64,000 nt of DNA from Desulfosporosinus sp. Sb-LF (GTDB lineage Bacteria; Bacillota; Desulfitobacteriia; Desulfitobacteriales; Desulfitobacteriaceae), in contig NZ_SPQR01000006.1 in the NCBI RefSeq assembly GCF_004766055.1, positions 273,509-337,508 on the forward strand, given 5' to 3'. Positions 9,196 to 16,069 of the stretch are shown piece by piece. The translations under genes were made by a program, and so were the position numbers. How positions within the stretch are numbered: the stretch's first letter is position 1; each line of letters opens with the position of its first letter. Under the pieces are notes generated by a model. That model was not told where the DNA came from, searched no databases, and saw only the letters and a list, made by a program, of their open reading frames with translations.

Positions 9196-9855
9196 GTGAT
9201 TCAGATTGCCCCTTCTATTTTATCCGCCGATTTCTCGCGACTGGGGGAACAGGTACAGTTAGTGGAAGATGCAGGCGCGGAGGTTTTACATATTGATGTT
9301 ATGGACGGGCACTTTGTCCCGAATCTTACCTTTGGTCCGTCTTTGGTCAAGTCTTTAAGGGATCATTCGCGTATGCGTTTTGATGTTCACTTAATGGTTG
9401 AAGAGCCAGAGCGTTTTATTGCAGATTTTGCTGCTGCGGGTGCTGATCATATTACCTTTCATTTAGAGACGTCTCGCCATGCGCATCGAGTGATTCAACA
9501 GATTAAAGAACTTGGAATGACGGCCGGAATTGCACTTAATCCTGCTACACCGCTTGATGGTCTCAAGTATATCCTGCAGGATTTAGACATGGTGCTATTG
9601 ATGACGGTCAACCCCGGATTCGGAGGACAAAATTTTATTTCAAATGTTATTCCTAAAATCCAGGTCCTTCATCGTCATCTTGAACAGACGCAATCCTCTT
9701 GTCTAATTGAAGTGGATGGGGGAGTTAATTTGGAAACAGCCCCGGTGGTCGCAAACGCAGGTGCTCATATTTTGGTGGCAGGAGCCGCAGTTTTTGCTCA
9801 ACCTGATCCTAAACAAGCAGTGCTAGAGCTTCGTCAAGCAGCGGGTTTAAAGTAG
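9196..9855 (+). CDS. rpe: Ribulose-phosphate 3-epimerase
   Basis: Rpe interconverts ribulose 5-phosphate and xylulose 5-phosphate in the pentose phosphate pathway. The 219-residue TIM-barrel protein is of normal length, with the family signatures IDVMDGHFVPNLTFGP, HLMVEEP, MTVNPGFGGQNF and EVDGGV. It begins with GTG one base after the rsgA stop; AGAGGAG lies upstream in the rsgA 3' end. It closes the rsgA-rpe-thiN group that is common in Firmicutes. Confidence 0.96.
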   Translation: MIQIAPSILSADFSRLGEQVQLVEDAGAEVLHIDVMDGHFVPNLTFGPSLVKSLRDHSRMRFDVHLMVEEPERFIADFAAAGADHITFHLETSRHAHRVIQQIKELGMTAGIALNPATPLDGLKYILQDLDMVLLMTVNPGFGGQNFISNVIPKIQVLHRHLEQTQSSCLIEVDGGVNLETAPVVANAGAHILVAGAAVFAQPDPKQAVLELRQAAGLK

Positions 9856-9856
9856 G

Positions 9857-10519
9857 GTGAATAAGATCAAGAAGCTTGCCGTGTTGGCAAATGGCGCATG
9901 GGATCACGACTGGGGAAAACGAATCCTCAAGGAAGTCGATTTCTTGATATGTGCGGATGGAGGGGCAAATTATGCTATTCTTTCTGGACGTATGCCTAAC
10001 CTTCTGGTCGGAGATTTGGATTCGATCTTACCGGAAAACTTGGTTCAATGTAAAACCGCGGGTTGTGTCATAGAACAATATCCCTGCGAGAAGGATGAGA
10101 CAGATCTCGAATTGGCCCTTTCTCGGGCCGAGGAACAGGCCTTCCTCGCGGGTGAACAAGATATTTGGCTGTATGGGGCGACTGGAAAGCGAATCGATCA
10201 TTTCTTAGGTAATGTGGCCCTTATGCTCGGATATGCTCAAAAAGGGTACCGAGTCCGCTTAGTTGATCCCGATCATGAAATGTGGGTCCTTCGAGATTGC
10301 GAAAGGATAAGGGGATTGAAGGGACAAGAGCTCTCTTTGATCCCCTTATCAGAGAAAGCGGTTGTCACGACAGAGGGGCTGTATTATCCACTCCATCGGG
10401 GAGTACTTCCTCAGGCATCCCCGCGTGGCATAAGCAATGTATTTCTTGGAGAGGAAGCCGTGATCGAGGTTCACGAAGGATGGGTTTTGGTGGTTTTGCT
10501 GACGGGGGAGACGGTGTGA
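9857..10519 (+). CDS. thiN: Thiamine pyrophosphokinase
   Basis: ThiN transfers pyrophosphate from ATP to thiamine to give thiamine diphosphate. The 220-residue protein shows the substrate and metal motifs CADGGANYA, VGDLDSI, CEKDETDLELAL and GATGKRIDHFLGN, all typical of the family. It starts with GTG one base after the rpe stop and is the last gene of the long operon. A 24-base inverted repeat begins directly after its stop codon and may serve as the transcription end. Confidence 0.95.
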   Translation: MNKIKKLAVLANGAWDHDWGKRILKEVDFLICADGGANYAILSGRMPNLLVGDLDSILPENLVQCKTAGCVIEQYPCEKDETDLELALSRAEEQAFLAGEQDIWLYGATGKRIDHFLGNVALMLGYAQKGYRVRLVDPDHEMWVLRDCERIRGLKGQELSLIPLSEKAVVTTEGLYYPLHRGVLPQASPRGISNVFLGEEAVIEVHEGWVLVVLLTGETV

Positions 10520-10521
10520 AG

Positions 10522-10575
10522 AGCACGGCACAAGTTCACCTCAGGGTAATACCTGGTGTGAACTTGTGCCGTGCT
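10522..10575 (+). repeat. Long inverted repeat after thiN
   Basis: Two 24-base arms (10522-10545 and 10552-10575) are reverse complements except for two positions and enclose a 6-base loop. The outer 18 base pairs (AGCACGGCACAAGTTCAC) are perfect. There is no T-run after it, so it is not a classical terminator. It is followed by repeat copy A and is probably the stem part of that element. Confidence 0.85.
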
Positions 10576-10587
10576 AACGCCGAATAA

Positions 10588-10676
10588 TTTAAGCAAGGTT
10601 GACGCGACTCTGCTGGATGGGTTCGCTCCGCAAATTAACACCATTCTGGGTTTGGAACGACGAAGGTTGGGAACGA
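10588..10676 (+). repeat. Dispersed repeat, copy A
   Basis: About 85 bases that match copy B at 11811-11891 along the whole length; the shared core is TTGACGCGACTCTGCTG followed by ATGG, GCAAATTAAC, CCAT and GGAACGACGA. Both copies sit directly 3' of a long hairpin. The minus strand is open through the element and gives similar peptides in both copies (SSRVAS / FSRVAS), but no ribosome-binding site supports a gene. It is most simply an interspersed structured repeat. Confidence 0.75.
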
Positions 10677-10744
10677 TGTGGTAGAGGACATTCCGTGCCA
10701 CATCTGATTCAAGTAACTGAACGATTTAATAAAGGAAGAGATTA

Positions 10745-11629
10745 ATGCAACAGGATGAATTATGGATCGGCACAATGCTTGAGGGTAATGCTCGTTGGGT
10801 TTTGGTAAGGTCAACGGACACGGTAGAAGAGGCTCGCAAACGTCACGGGATGTCACCGGTTGCTACGGCAGCTTTGGGGCGCCTGATGACAGGAGATCTT
10901 ATCTTGGCTAGTTCACTCAAGGGGGAAGAGAACATCACCTTGCGCTTACTGGGAGACGGTCCTTTAGAGGGGGTTGTAGCAGTAGGAAATGCGCAGGGAG
11001 AGGTTCGGGGTTATGTCAGGGAACCTTTGGTAGATTTACCGTTGAAAGCTTCTGGGAAACTTGATGTGGCTACAGCGGTTGGTTCTGGCGAGTTGGCAGT
11101 TAGCCGAAGTTTGCAAAATGGCGAAGTTTATACAGGGATGGTTCCGTTGGTTAGTGGCGAGATTGCCGAAGATCTCGTGCATTATTTGTTGACCTCTGAA
11201 CAGATTCCTTCCGCTATGCTTCTTGGGGTATTGGTCGAAAAGGATTATCATGTGGCTGGGGCGGCAGGTCTATTAATTCAACCGTTGCCTGGAGCGACTG
11301 AAGGGGATATCCAAGCGATTGAAAGTCTACTGGGGCAGATAAGGGTAGGTATCAGTGAACTGGCATCTCAGAGCCAAAGTATGGACGAATTGCTTGCTCA
11401 TCTGATGGGACAACTCTCTTATCAAGTCCTTGAACGCCGGACTGTTAAATTTTTATGTACGTGTTCAAAAGCACGCTTGAGTGATACTTTGGTTTCACTG
11501 GGGAAAAAAGAAATAGCAGACCTGATCTCGGATGGGAAAGCCGAGATAGTTTGCCATTTTTGTAATGAACATTATTTGTTTAACGTGGAAGAGCTTCAGC
11601 AGATTTCGGAGCAGGCAGGAATGGTGTGA
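10745..11629 (+). CDS. hslO: Redox-regulated chaperone Hsp33
   Basis: Hsp33 is a cytosolic holdase that is switched on by oxidation and unfolding. The 294-residue protein is of normal length and carries the C-terminal zinc centre C238-x-C240 and C270-x2-C273 (CTCSKAR ... CHFCNEHY), whose oxidation activates it. The core domain includes GDGPLEGVVAVGNAQGEVRG. The start is ATG 10745 behind AAAGGAAGAG. The gene stands alone between two copies of a structured repeat, which may have moved or isolated it. No clear promoter was found upstream. Confidence 0.95.
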   Translation: MQQDELWIGTMLEGNARWVLVRSTDTVEEARKRHGMSPVATAALGRLMTGDLILASSLKGEENITLRLLGDGPLEGVVAVGNAQGEVRGYVREPLVDLPLKASGKLDVATAVGSGELAVSRSLQNGEVYTGMVPLVSGEIAEDLVHYLLTSEQIPSAMLLGVLVEKDYHVAGAAGLLIQPLPGATEGDIQAIESLLGQIRVGISELASQSQSMDELLAHLMGQLSYQVLERRTVKFLCTCSKARLSDTLVSLGKKEIADLISDGKAEIVCHFCNEHYLFNVEELQQISEQAGMV

Positions 11630-11678
11630 AATTAGGGATGGAGTGAAATTGCTCCGCTCACCACAGCGCCGTCGCTAT

Positions 11679-11820
11679 CTCGCTTAATTACGAGGCGAGC
11701 GTGGCAAACCCCTGGGTTGTTCTGCATGTGTGTCGCTCATTGCCATCCTTGGCACCGTGACATCAGTCCATCCATGGACAAGTCCCGCTGCCACGCTTTG
11801 CGCCTCGTAATCTAAGCGCG
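11679..11820 (+). repeat. Long imperfect hairpin 5' of repeat copy B
   Basis: The arms 11679-11706 and 11789-11820 pair through ATTACGAGGCG and AGCGTGGCA with a 3-base bulge. The 82-base interior contains two smaller hairpins, TGCCA/TGGCA near 11742 and TCCAT/ATGGA near 11770. This fits a folded RNA or a mobile structured element more than a simple terminator. It is followed by copy B just as the thiN hairpin is followed by copy A. Confidence 0.7.
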
Positions 11821-11891
11821 ATTGACGCGACTCTGCTGAATGGTTCGGCTTTGCAAATTAACTCCATCCGGGCTGGGAACGACGAGGGTAC
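11811..11891 (+). repeat. Dispersed repeat, copy B
   Basis: This is the second copy of the element at 10588-10676, in the same orientation, on the other side of hslO. It shares TTGACGCGACTCTGCTG and GCAAATTAACTCCAT, then diverges after GACGAGGGT. The stretch 11630-11933 between hslO and the rpmB terminator holds only this element and its hairpin; I see no gene there. Confidence 0.75.
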
Positions 11892-11933
11892 CACGAGAGC
11901 AAGGAACGGATTGGCTGAGAATATGAGGAAAAT

Positions 11934-11962
11934 GAAAAAAGCCCGACAAATGTCGAGCTTTT
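11934..11962 (-). terminator. rpmB terminator
   Basis: On the minus strand AAGCTCGACA pairs with TGTCGGGCTT and is followed by a T-run. It starts just after the rpmB stop codon. Confidence 0.85.
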
Positions 11963-11968
11963 GATTCA

Positions 11969-12160
11969 TTAGCTAGCGCGCTGAACTTTGCCGGAACGTA
12001 AGCATCTGGTGCAAACTTTAATCCGGGCTGGAGTACCGTTCACAATTGCGTGAACGCTTTGCAAGTTTGGTTTCCAAGTTCGCTTTGTCCGTATATGAGA
12101 GTGGCTGACTTGAAATCCAGTTTTTACTCCTTTGGCGCATACTGCACAAACATTAGCCAT
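11969..12160 (-). CDS. rpmB: 50S ribosomal protein L28
   Basis: A 63-residue L28 of the zinc-binding (C+) type: CAVC near the N-terminus and CTRC near the C-terminus supply four cysteines. The sequence is basic and of normal length. The ribosome-binding site AAAGGAGG is at 12168-12175 on the minus strand. The gene is monocistronic with its own promoter and terminator, and is divergent from the asp23-fakA operon, a common clostridial arrangement. Confidence 0.97.
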   Translation of the reverse strand: MANVCAVCAKGVKTGFQVSHSHIRTKRTWKPNLQSVHAIVNGTPARIKVCTRCLRSGKVQRAS

Positions 12161-12199
12161 GCTCTAAAACCTCCTTTGCAACCGAAATGACACTTGTAT

Positions 12200-12228
12200 A
12201 TTCTATCAAAGGTCTTGCGGGTTGGCAA
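12200..12228 (-). promoter_or_regulatory. Sigma-A-type promoter of rpmB
   Basis: On the minus strand TTGCCA and TAGAAT are separated by 17 bases, about 30 bases before the ribosome-binding site of rpmB. Confidence 0.8.
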
Positions 12229-12317
12229 GGTTTCTCGAGAATTTTCTTGGAGCTTGTTAAAAAAACCCAAGAAAGTTTCGCTAGGAGAAGATTTCCATAA
12301 GATATTTGAATTTTTCT

Positions 12318-12346
12318 TTGAACATTTCTCATTTAATTGATAGAAT
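12318..12346 (+). promoter_or_regulatory. Sigma-A-type promoter of the asp23-fakA operon
   Basis: TTGAAC and TAGAAT with a 17-base spacer. Transcription would start near 12353, which rules out the ATG at 12356 as a well-placed start and supports GTG 12389. Confidence 0.8.
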
Positions 12347-12388
12347 AGACTCTATATGGACGATACCGGGAAGAGGAGGTCCTTTTTT

Positions 12389-12745
12389 GTGGGTAAAGAA
12401 ATTTTAAATAGTTTAGGGAAAATAAATATTTCTGAAGAAGTTATAGCTACTATCGCAGGTGCCACGGCAGTTGAATGTTACGGCTTGGTGGGAATGGCCT
12501 CACGCAAAATTACAGACGGTTTTGTGGACTTACTAGGACGGGAAAATCTGGCCCGTGGTGTTGTGGTTTCGATTAAAGACAATGAGGTTGTTATTGATCT
12601 CCATATTGTTGTCGGGTATGGTGTTAGAATTTCTGAAGTTGCAGCCAGTGTTATGGAACGCGTTCGTTATACGACTGAAAAACTTACTGGATTGAACGTG
12701 TCCCAAGTGAATGTGAATGTTCAAGGAGTTCGAATATTAGAGTAG
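12389..12745 (+). CDS. Asp23/Gls24 family envelope stress response protein (YloU-like)
   Basis: A 118-residue protein of the Asp23/DUF322 family (IATIAGATAVECYGLVGM; VNVNVQGVRI), usually encoded just before the fatty acid kinase. Family members associate with the membrane or envelope stress, but the exact function is unknown. GTG 12389 is chosen because AGAGGAGGT stands at 12372-12380; the upstream ATG 12356 lies at the predicted transcription start and has no ribosome-binding site. The FakA-like gene follows after 23 bases. Confidence 0.92.
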   Translation: MGKEILNSLGKINISEEVIATIAGATAVECYGLVGMASRKITDGFVDLLGRENLARGVVVSIKDNEVVIDLHIVVGYGVRISEVAASVMERVRYTTEKLTGLNVSQVNVNVQGVRILE

Positions 12746-12768
12746 TTCAAGAGTAGGGGGATACTGTT

Positions 12769-14469
12769 TTGAGGCCAGCTACGGACATAATAAGTGTTCT
12801 TGATGGAAAACTATGGAGAAGTATGATGGTGGCCGGCGCAAAGGCCCTAGAGCTGAGAAAGCACGATGTTGATGCCCTGAACGTTTTTCCAGTGCCTGAT
12901 GGTGATACGGGGACAAATATGTTTCTAACGATTCAATCCGCGGCCAGGGATGCAGAAAAAATGTCTAGTAATTCGATCAGGGAAGTAGCGACTGCAGCTT
13001 CGATGGGTTCATTAATGGGGGCACGCGGAAATTCAGGGGTGATTCTATCTCAGATTTTACGTGGGATTGCCAAAGGGTTTGATGGATTACATACGGCAAA
13101 CCCAATCCAAGTGGCACAAGCCTTGCAATCTGGGGTTGACACGGCGTATAAGGCGGTAATGAAGCCTGTCGAGGGCACGATCCTGACGGTTTCAAAAGAA
13201 ACGGCGCGGGGTGCTTTAACTAGGGCAAAGGCAGGAGGTTCACTTCTCGAAACTCTTCAAGAAGCTGAGCGCAAGGGTTTAGAATCCTTAGCGAAAACTC
13301 CCGAATTGTTATCAGTGTTAAAACAAGCGGGTGTGGTCGATGCAGGAGGGCAAGGGTTCCTTGTCATTCTAAGCGGATGGATCTCTGTTCTGACTGGAGA
13401 AATGATCAATCTTGATACTCCGACTGGACAAGAAGATAAGCCTGTTTCTCTTGTTAAAGACAACCAAGAAACTAAATGGGAATCTTTGAAGATCGAAAAT
13501 CTTGATTACCCGTATTGTACTGAATTCCTGGTTAAGGGAAACCATTTAAAGGTTGAACAGATACGACAGGATTTAAAAGATCGCGGGGACTGCTTACTAG
13601 TAGTCGGAACACAAGAAGTGGTGAAGATTCATGTACATGTTAAAAATCCGGGTAAGATTTTAGATTATGCCTTACAGTGGGGTTCGCTTCACGAAGTCCA
13701 AATACATAACATGTTAGAACAAAATGAGAACATGGCTCACGCGAATAAGACTGAATCGTCCGATTCAGTAGAAGCTCAAATAAACACTACAAGTGAAGAC
13801 CAACCCCTGAAAGAATATGGTGTGGTTGCTGTTGCGATGGGAAAAGGTATTGCGGATGTTTTTGTTAGTTTGGGTGTCGATGAAGTTGTGTATGGCGGAC
13901 AAACCATGAATCCCAGCACGGAAGATCTTGCTGAAGCTGTTCGCAAGGTTCAGGCGCGCAATGTCTATATTTTACCAAATAATGGTAACATCATTATGGC
14001 AGCTCGACAAGTTAAAGATGTTGTTCAGGACTGTGAAGTACATGTCATATCCAGTAAATCGATACCTCAAGGAATTTCCGCTCTTTTAAACTTTAATGCA
14101 GAAGGGGAAATTGAGACTAACAGTAAAAATATGGAACGTGCGCTAGGCAATGTTCGCTCTGGAGAAGTAACCTATGCGGTTCGTGATTCTCAGTATGGGG
14201 CTCTAAGCATTTCGGATGGAGACATTTTGGGGTTGGTAGAAGACGTAATTGTCACAACAGGCCAAACGTTATTTGAAGTAGCCAAGTCAACCTTGGAAAA
14301 AATGGAATGGCAAACGCACGATTTGGTAACAATATTTTATGGGGAAGAAACAAAACAAGAAGACGTTGAACAGCTTCAGAATTGGCTTCATGATGAGAAT
14401 TCGAACGTCGAAGTAGAGGTTCATCCCGGTAGGCAACCGCTCTACTATTATATCTTTGGTGTGGAATAG
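12769..14469 (+). CDS. fakA: FakA-like fatty acid kinase, DAK2-domain protein (YloV)
   Basis: A 566-residue protein with an N-terminal DAK2 (dihydroxyacetone-kinase L) domain bearing the nucleotide and metal motif PVPDGDTGTNM and the loop MGARGNSGVILSQILRG. A middle domain and a DegV-like C-terminal part follow (IMAARQV; YGEETKQEDV). In Firmicutes FakA phosphorylates fatty acids held by FakB for phospholipid synthesis, which fits the plsX-based lipid pathway encoded later in the window. Translation starts at TTG 12769 behind GTAGGGGG. No fakB gene is visible nearby. Confidence 0.92.
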   Translation: MRPATDIISVLDGKLWRSMMVAGAKALELRKHDVDALNVFPVPDGDTGTNMFLTIQSAARDAEKMSSNSIREVATAASMGSLMGARGNSGVILSQILRGIAKGFDGLHTANPIQVAQALQSGVDTAYKAVMKPVEGTILTVSKETARGALTRAKAGGSLLETLQEAERKGLESLAKTPELLSVLKQAGVVDAGGQGFLVILSGWISVLTGEMINLDTPTGQEDKPVSLVKDNQETKWESLKIENLDYPYCTEFLVKGNHLKVEQIRQDLKDRGDCLLVVGTQEVVKIHVHVKNPGKILDYALQWGSLHEVQIHNMLEQNENMAHANKTESSDSVEAQINTTSEDQPLKEYGVVAVAMGKGIADVFVSLGVDEVVYGGQTMNPSTEDLAEAVRKVQARNVYILPNNGNIIMAARQVKDVVQDCEVHVISSKSIPQGISALLNFNAEGEIETNSKNMERALGNVRSGEVTYAVRDSQYGALSISDGDILGLVEDVIVTTGQTLFEVAKSTLEKMEWQTHDLVTIFYGEETKQEDVEQLQNWLHDENSNVEVEVHPGRQPLYYYIFGVE

Positions 14470-14474
14470 GTTAT

Positions 14475-14501
14475 CCTCCGGAAATTTTCCGGAGGTTTTT
14501 T
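14475..14501 (+). terminator. Terminator after fakA
   Basis: CCTCCGGAAA and TTTCCGGAGG form a 10-base-pair stem followed by six T, between fakA and sdaAB. Confidence 0.9.
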
Positions 14502-14520
14502 AATTTAGGAGGACAGAGTT

Positions 14521-15192
14521 GTGGGTAAAAGTAATGTGTTTGATCTTCTCGGGCCAATCATGGTTGGTCCGTCAAGTTCACATACGGCCGGTGCGGTCCG
14601 TTTGGGAGCCATGGCCAAAAAGATATTGGGGGAAGAACCGATTGAGGGAACGATCACTCTCCATGGTTCATTTGCGAAAACGGGCAAGGGGCATGGGACA
14701 AATTTAGCGTTGGTTGCCGGCCTTTTAGGAATGTCACCAGATGACGAACGTATTCCTGAAGCGCCTAAGATGGCAAAAGAACGTGGACTCAATTTCAATT
14801 TTGAAACTTCGGACCTCGGAGATGTTCATCCAAATAGTGTGAAATTTAATTTATTAGGCGTGAATGGTGGCCGTGTACAGGTAGTCGGGTCGTCCATTGG
14901 GGGAGGATCCATTGTCATTCGAGAGATCAATGATTTTCAGGTGGAGATTAAAGGGGACTATCCAACATTGGTTGTTCTTCACCAGGATCTACCGGGAGTT
15001 GTCGCACAAGTAACGCTCCTTCTGTCAACTGCACAGATCAACATTGCTCGAATGTTAGTTTCTCGTGAAAAAAGAGGGGCTCAAGCTCTGATGGTATTGG
15101 AGACAGATCAAAGAATAGACAACGCCGTCCTCGGCTTAATGAGGAAACTACCAAGAATCGATCAGGCATTAGTTATTGAGTCGTTGGAATAG
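14521..15192 (+). CDS. sdaAB: L-serine dehydratase, beta subunit
   Basis: The 223-residue beta subunit of the iron-sulfur L-serine dehydratase, which converts serine to pyruvate and ammonia. It has the N-terminal domain with GPIMVGPSSSHTAGAVRLG and a C-terminal ACT domain (about 145-220, DLPGVVAQVTLLLSTAQINIA). The start is GTG 14521 with AGGAGGACAG upstream. The alpha subunit follows after 13 bases, giving the two-subunit form typical of Firmicutes. The preceding terminator suggests a separate transcript or read-through control. Confidence 0.96.
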   Translation: MGKSNVFDLLGPIMVGPSSSHTAGAVRLGAMAKKILGEEPIEGTITLHGSFAKTGKGHGTNLALVAGLLGMSPDDERIPEAPKMAKERGLNFNFETSDLGDVHPNSVKFNLLGVNGGRVQVVGSSIGGGSIVIREINDFQVEIKGDYPTLVVLHQDLPGVVAQVTLLLSTAQINIARMLVSREKRGAQALMVLETDQRIDNAVLGLMRKLPRIDQALVIESLE

Positions 15193-15205
15193 GAGGGATT
15201 GAAGC

Positions 15206-16069
15206 ATGCGCGCCTACGAAGATTGGGTAATTAAAGCTGAAACAAAAGGATTGAAAATCAGTGAAGTGATACTCCAAAATCAGATGGAAGAATTAGAACA
15301 ATCGGAGCAAGCGCTTTTTCAACGTATGAATAAAAATTTAAACGTGATGCGAAAATCGGTTGAAGTGGGTCTCAGTGGAGAGCGTCGTTCATTGTCTGGT
15401 CTGGTAGGGGGAGACGCAGCAAAAGTTGAGAGTCACCGAAAAAAAGGTGAAAGCCTCATTGGAGAGCAAATGAGCGGTGCGATTGCTAAGGCGCTTGCTG
15501 TGGTGGAAGTGAATGCTTGTATGGGCAAAATTGTTGCTGCACCGACCGCGGGTTCCTGCGGGGTACTTCCGGCTGTTCTTTTGACGGTTGAGGAGTCGCT
15601 TCAAGTTTCTGAGCAAGAGATTTTACTTGCCCTTTTTACGGCGGCGGGATTAGGAATGATATTTGCGGACCGCGCAAGCGTTTCTGGCGCTGAGGGCGGA
15701 TGTCAGGCAGAAATAGGGTCTGCTGCCGCGATGGCGGCAGCAGCGGCAGTGGAATTAGCAGGAGGATCGCCAAGACAGACGGCGGACGCTGCAGCGATCG
15801 CTATGAAATCAATGCTTGGTTTAGTATGTGATCCGGTGGCAGGACTTGTAGAGGTTCCTTGTGTCAAGCGAAATGCAATAGGAGCGACGATTGCATTGTC
15901 GGCAGCTGAAATGGCCCTTTCGGGTGTCAAGAGCGCGATTCCGATTGATGAGGTTATCGATACTATGGCTCAGATTGGTAAACAAATGTCGTGTGCTTTA
16001 AAAGAGACAGCTCAAGGCGGCCTTGCTGTGACGCCGACAGGACGACGCATCCAGGCGGATTTTCTATGA
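15206..16069 (+). CDS. sdaAA: L-serine dehydratase, iron-sulfur alpha subunit
   Basis: The 287-residue catalytic subunit, expected to hold an oxygen-sensitive [4Fe-4S] cluster that activates serine. The cysteine-bearing motifs CMGKIVAAPTAGSCGVLP and CDPVAGLVEVPCVKRN are intact and supply the likely cluster ligands. The alanine-rich helix region EIGSAAAMAAAAAVELAGG is normal for the family. Its stop overlaps the ATG of recG (ATGA), so the three genes form one coupled unit. Confidence 0.96.
   Translation: MRAYEDWVIKAETKGLKISEVILQNQMEELEQSEQALFQRMNKNLNVMRKSVEVGLSGERRSLSGLVGGDAAKVESHRKKGESLIGEQMSGAIAKALAVVEVNACMGKIVAAPTAGSCGVLPAVLLTVEESLQVSEQEILLALFTAAGLGMIFADRASVSGAEGGCQAEIGSAAAMAAAAAVELAGGSPRQTADAAAIAMKSMLGLVCDPVAGLVEVPCVKRNAIGATIALSAAEMALSGVKSAIPIDEVIDTMAQIGKQMSCALKETAQGGLAVTPTGRRIQADFL

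Noticed and set aside
10471..10701. Minus-strand gene in the thiN-hslO gap
   Set aside because: The frame runs through the repeat and its inverted repeat, has no ribosome-binding site and overlaps thiN.
12356..12388. ATG 12356 as the start of the Asp23-like gene
   Set aside because: It coincides with the predicted transcription start and lacks a ribosome-binding site, while GTG 12389 has a good one.
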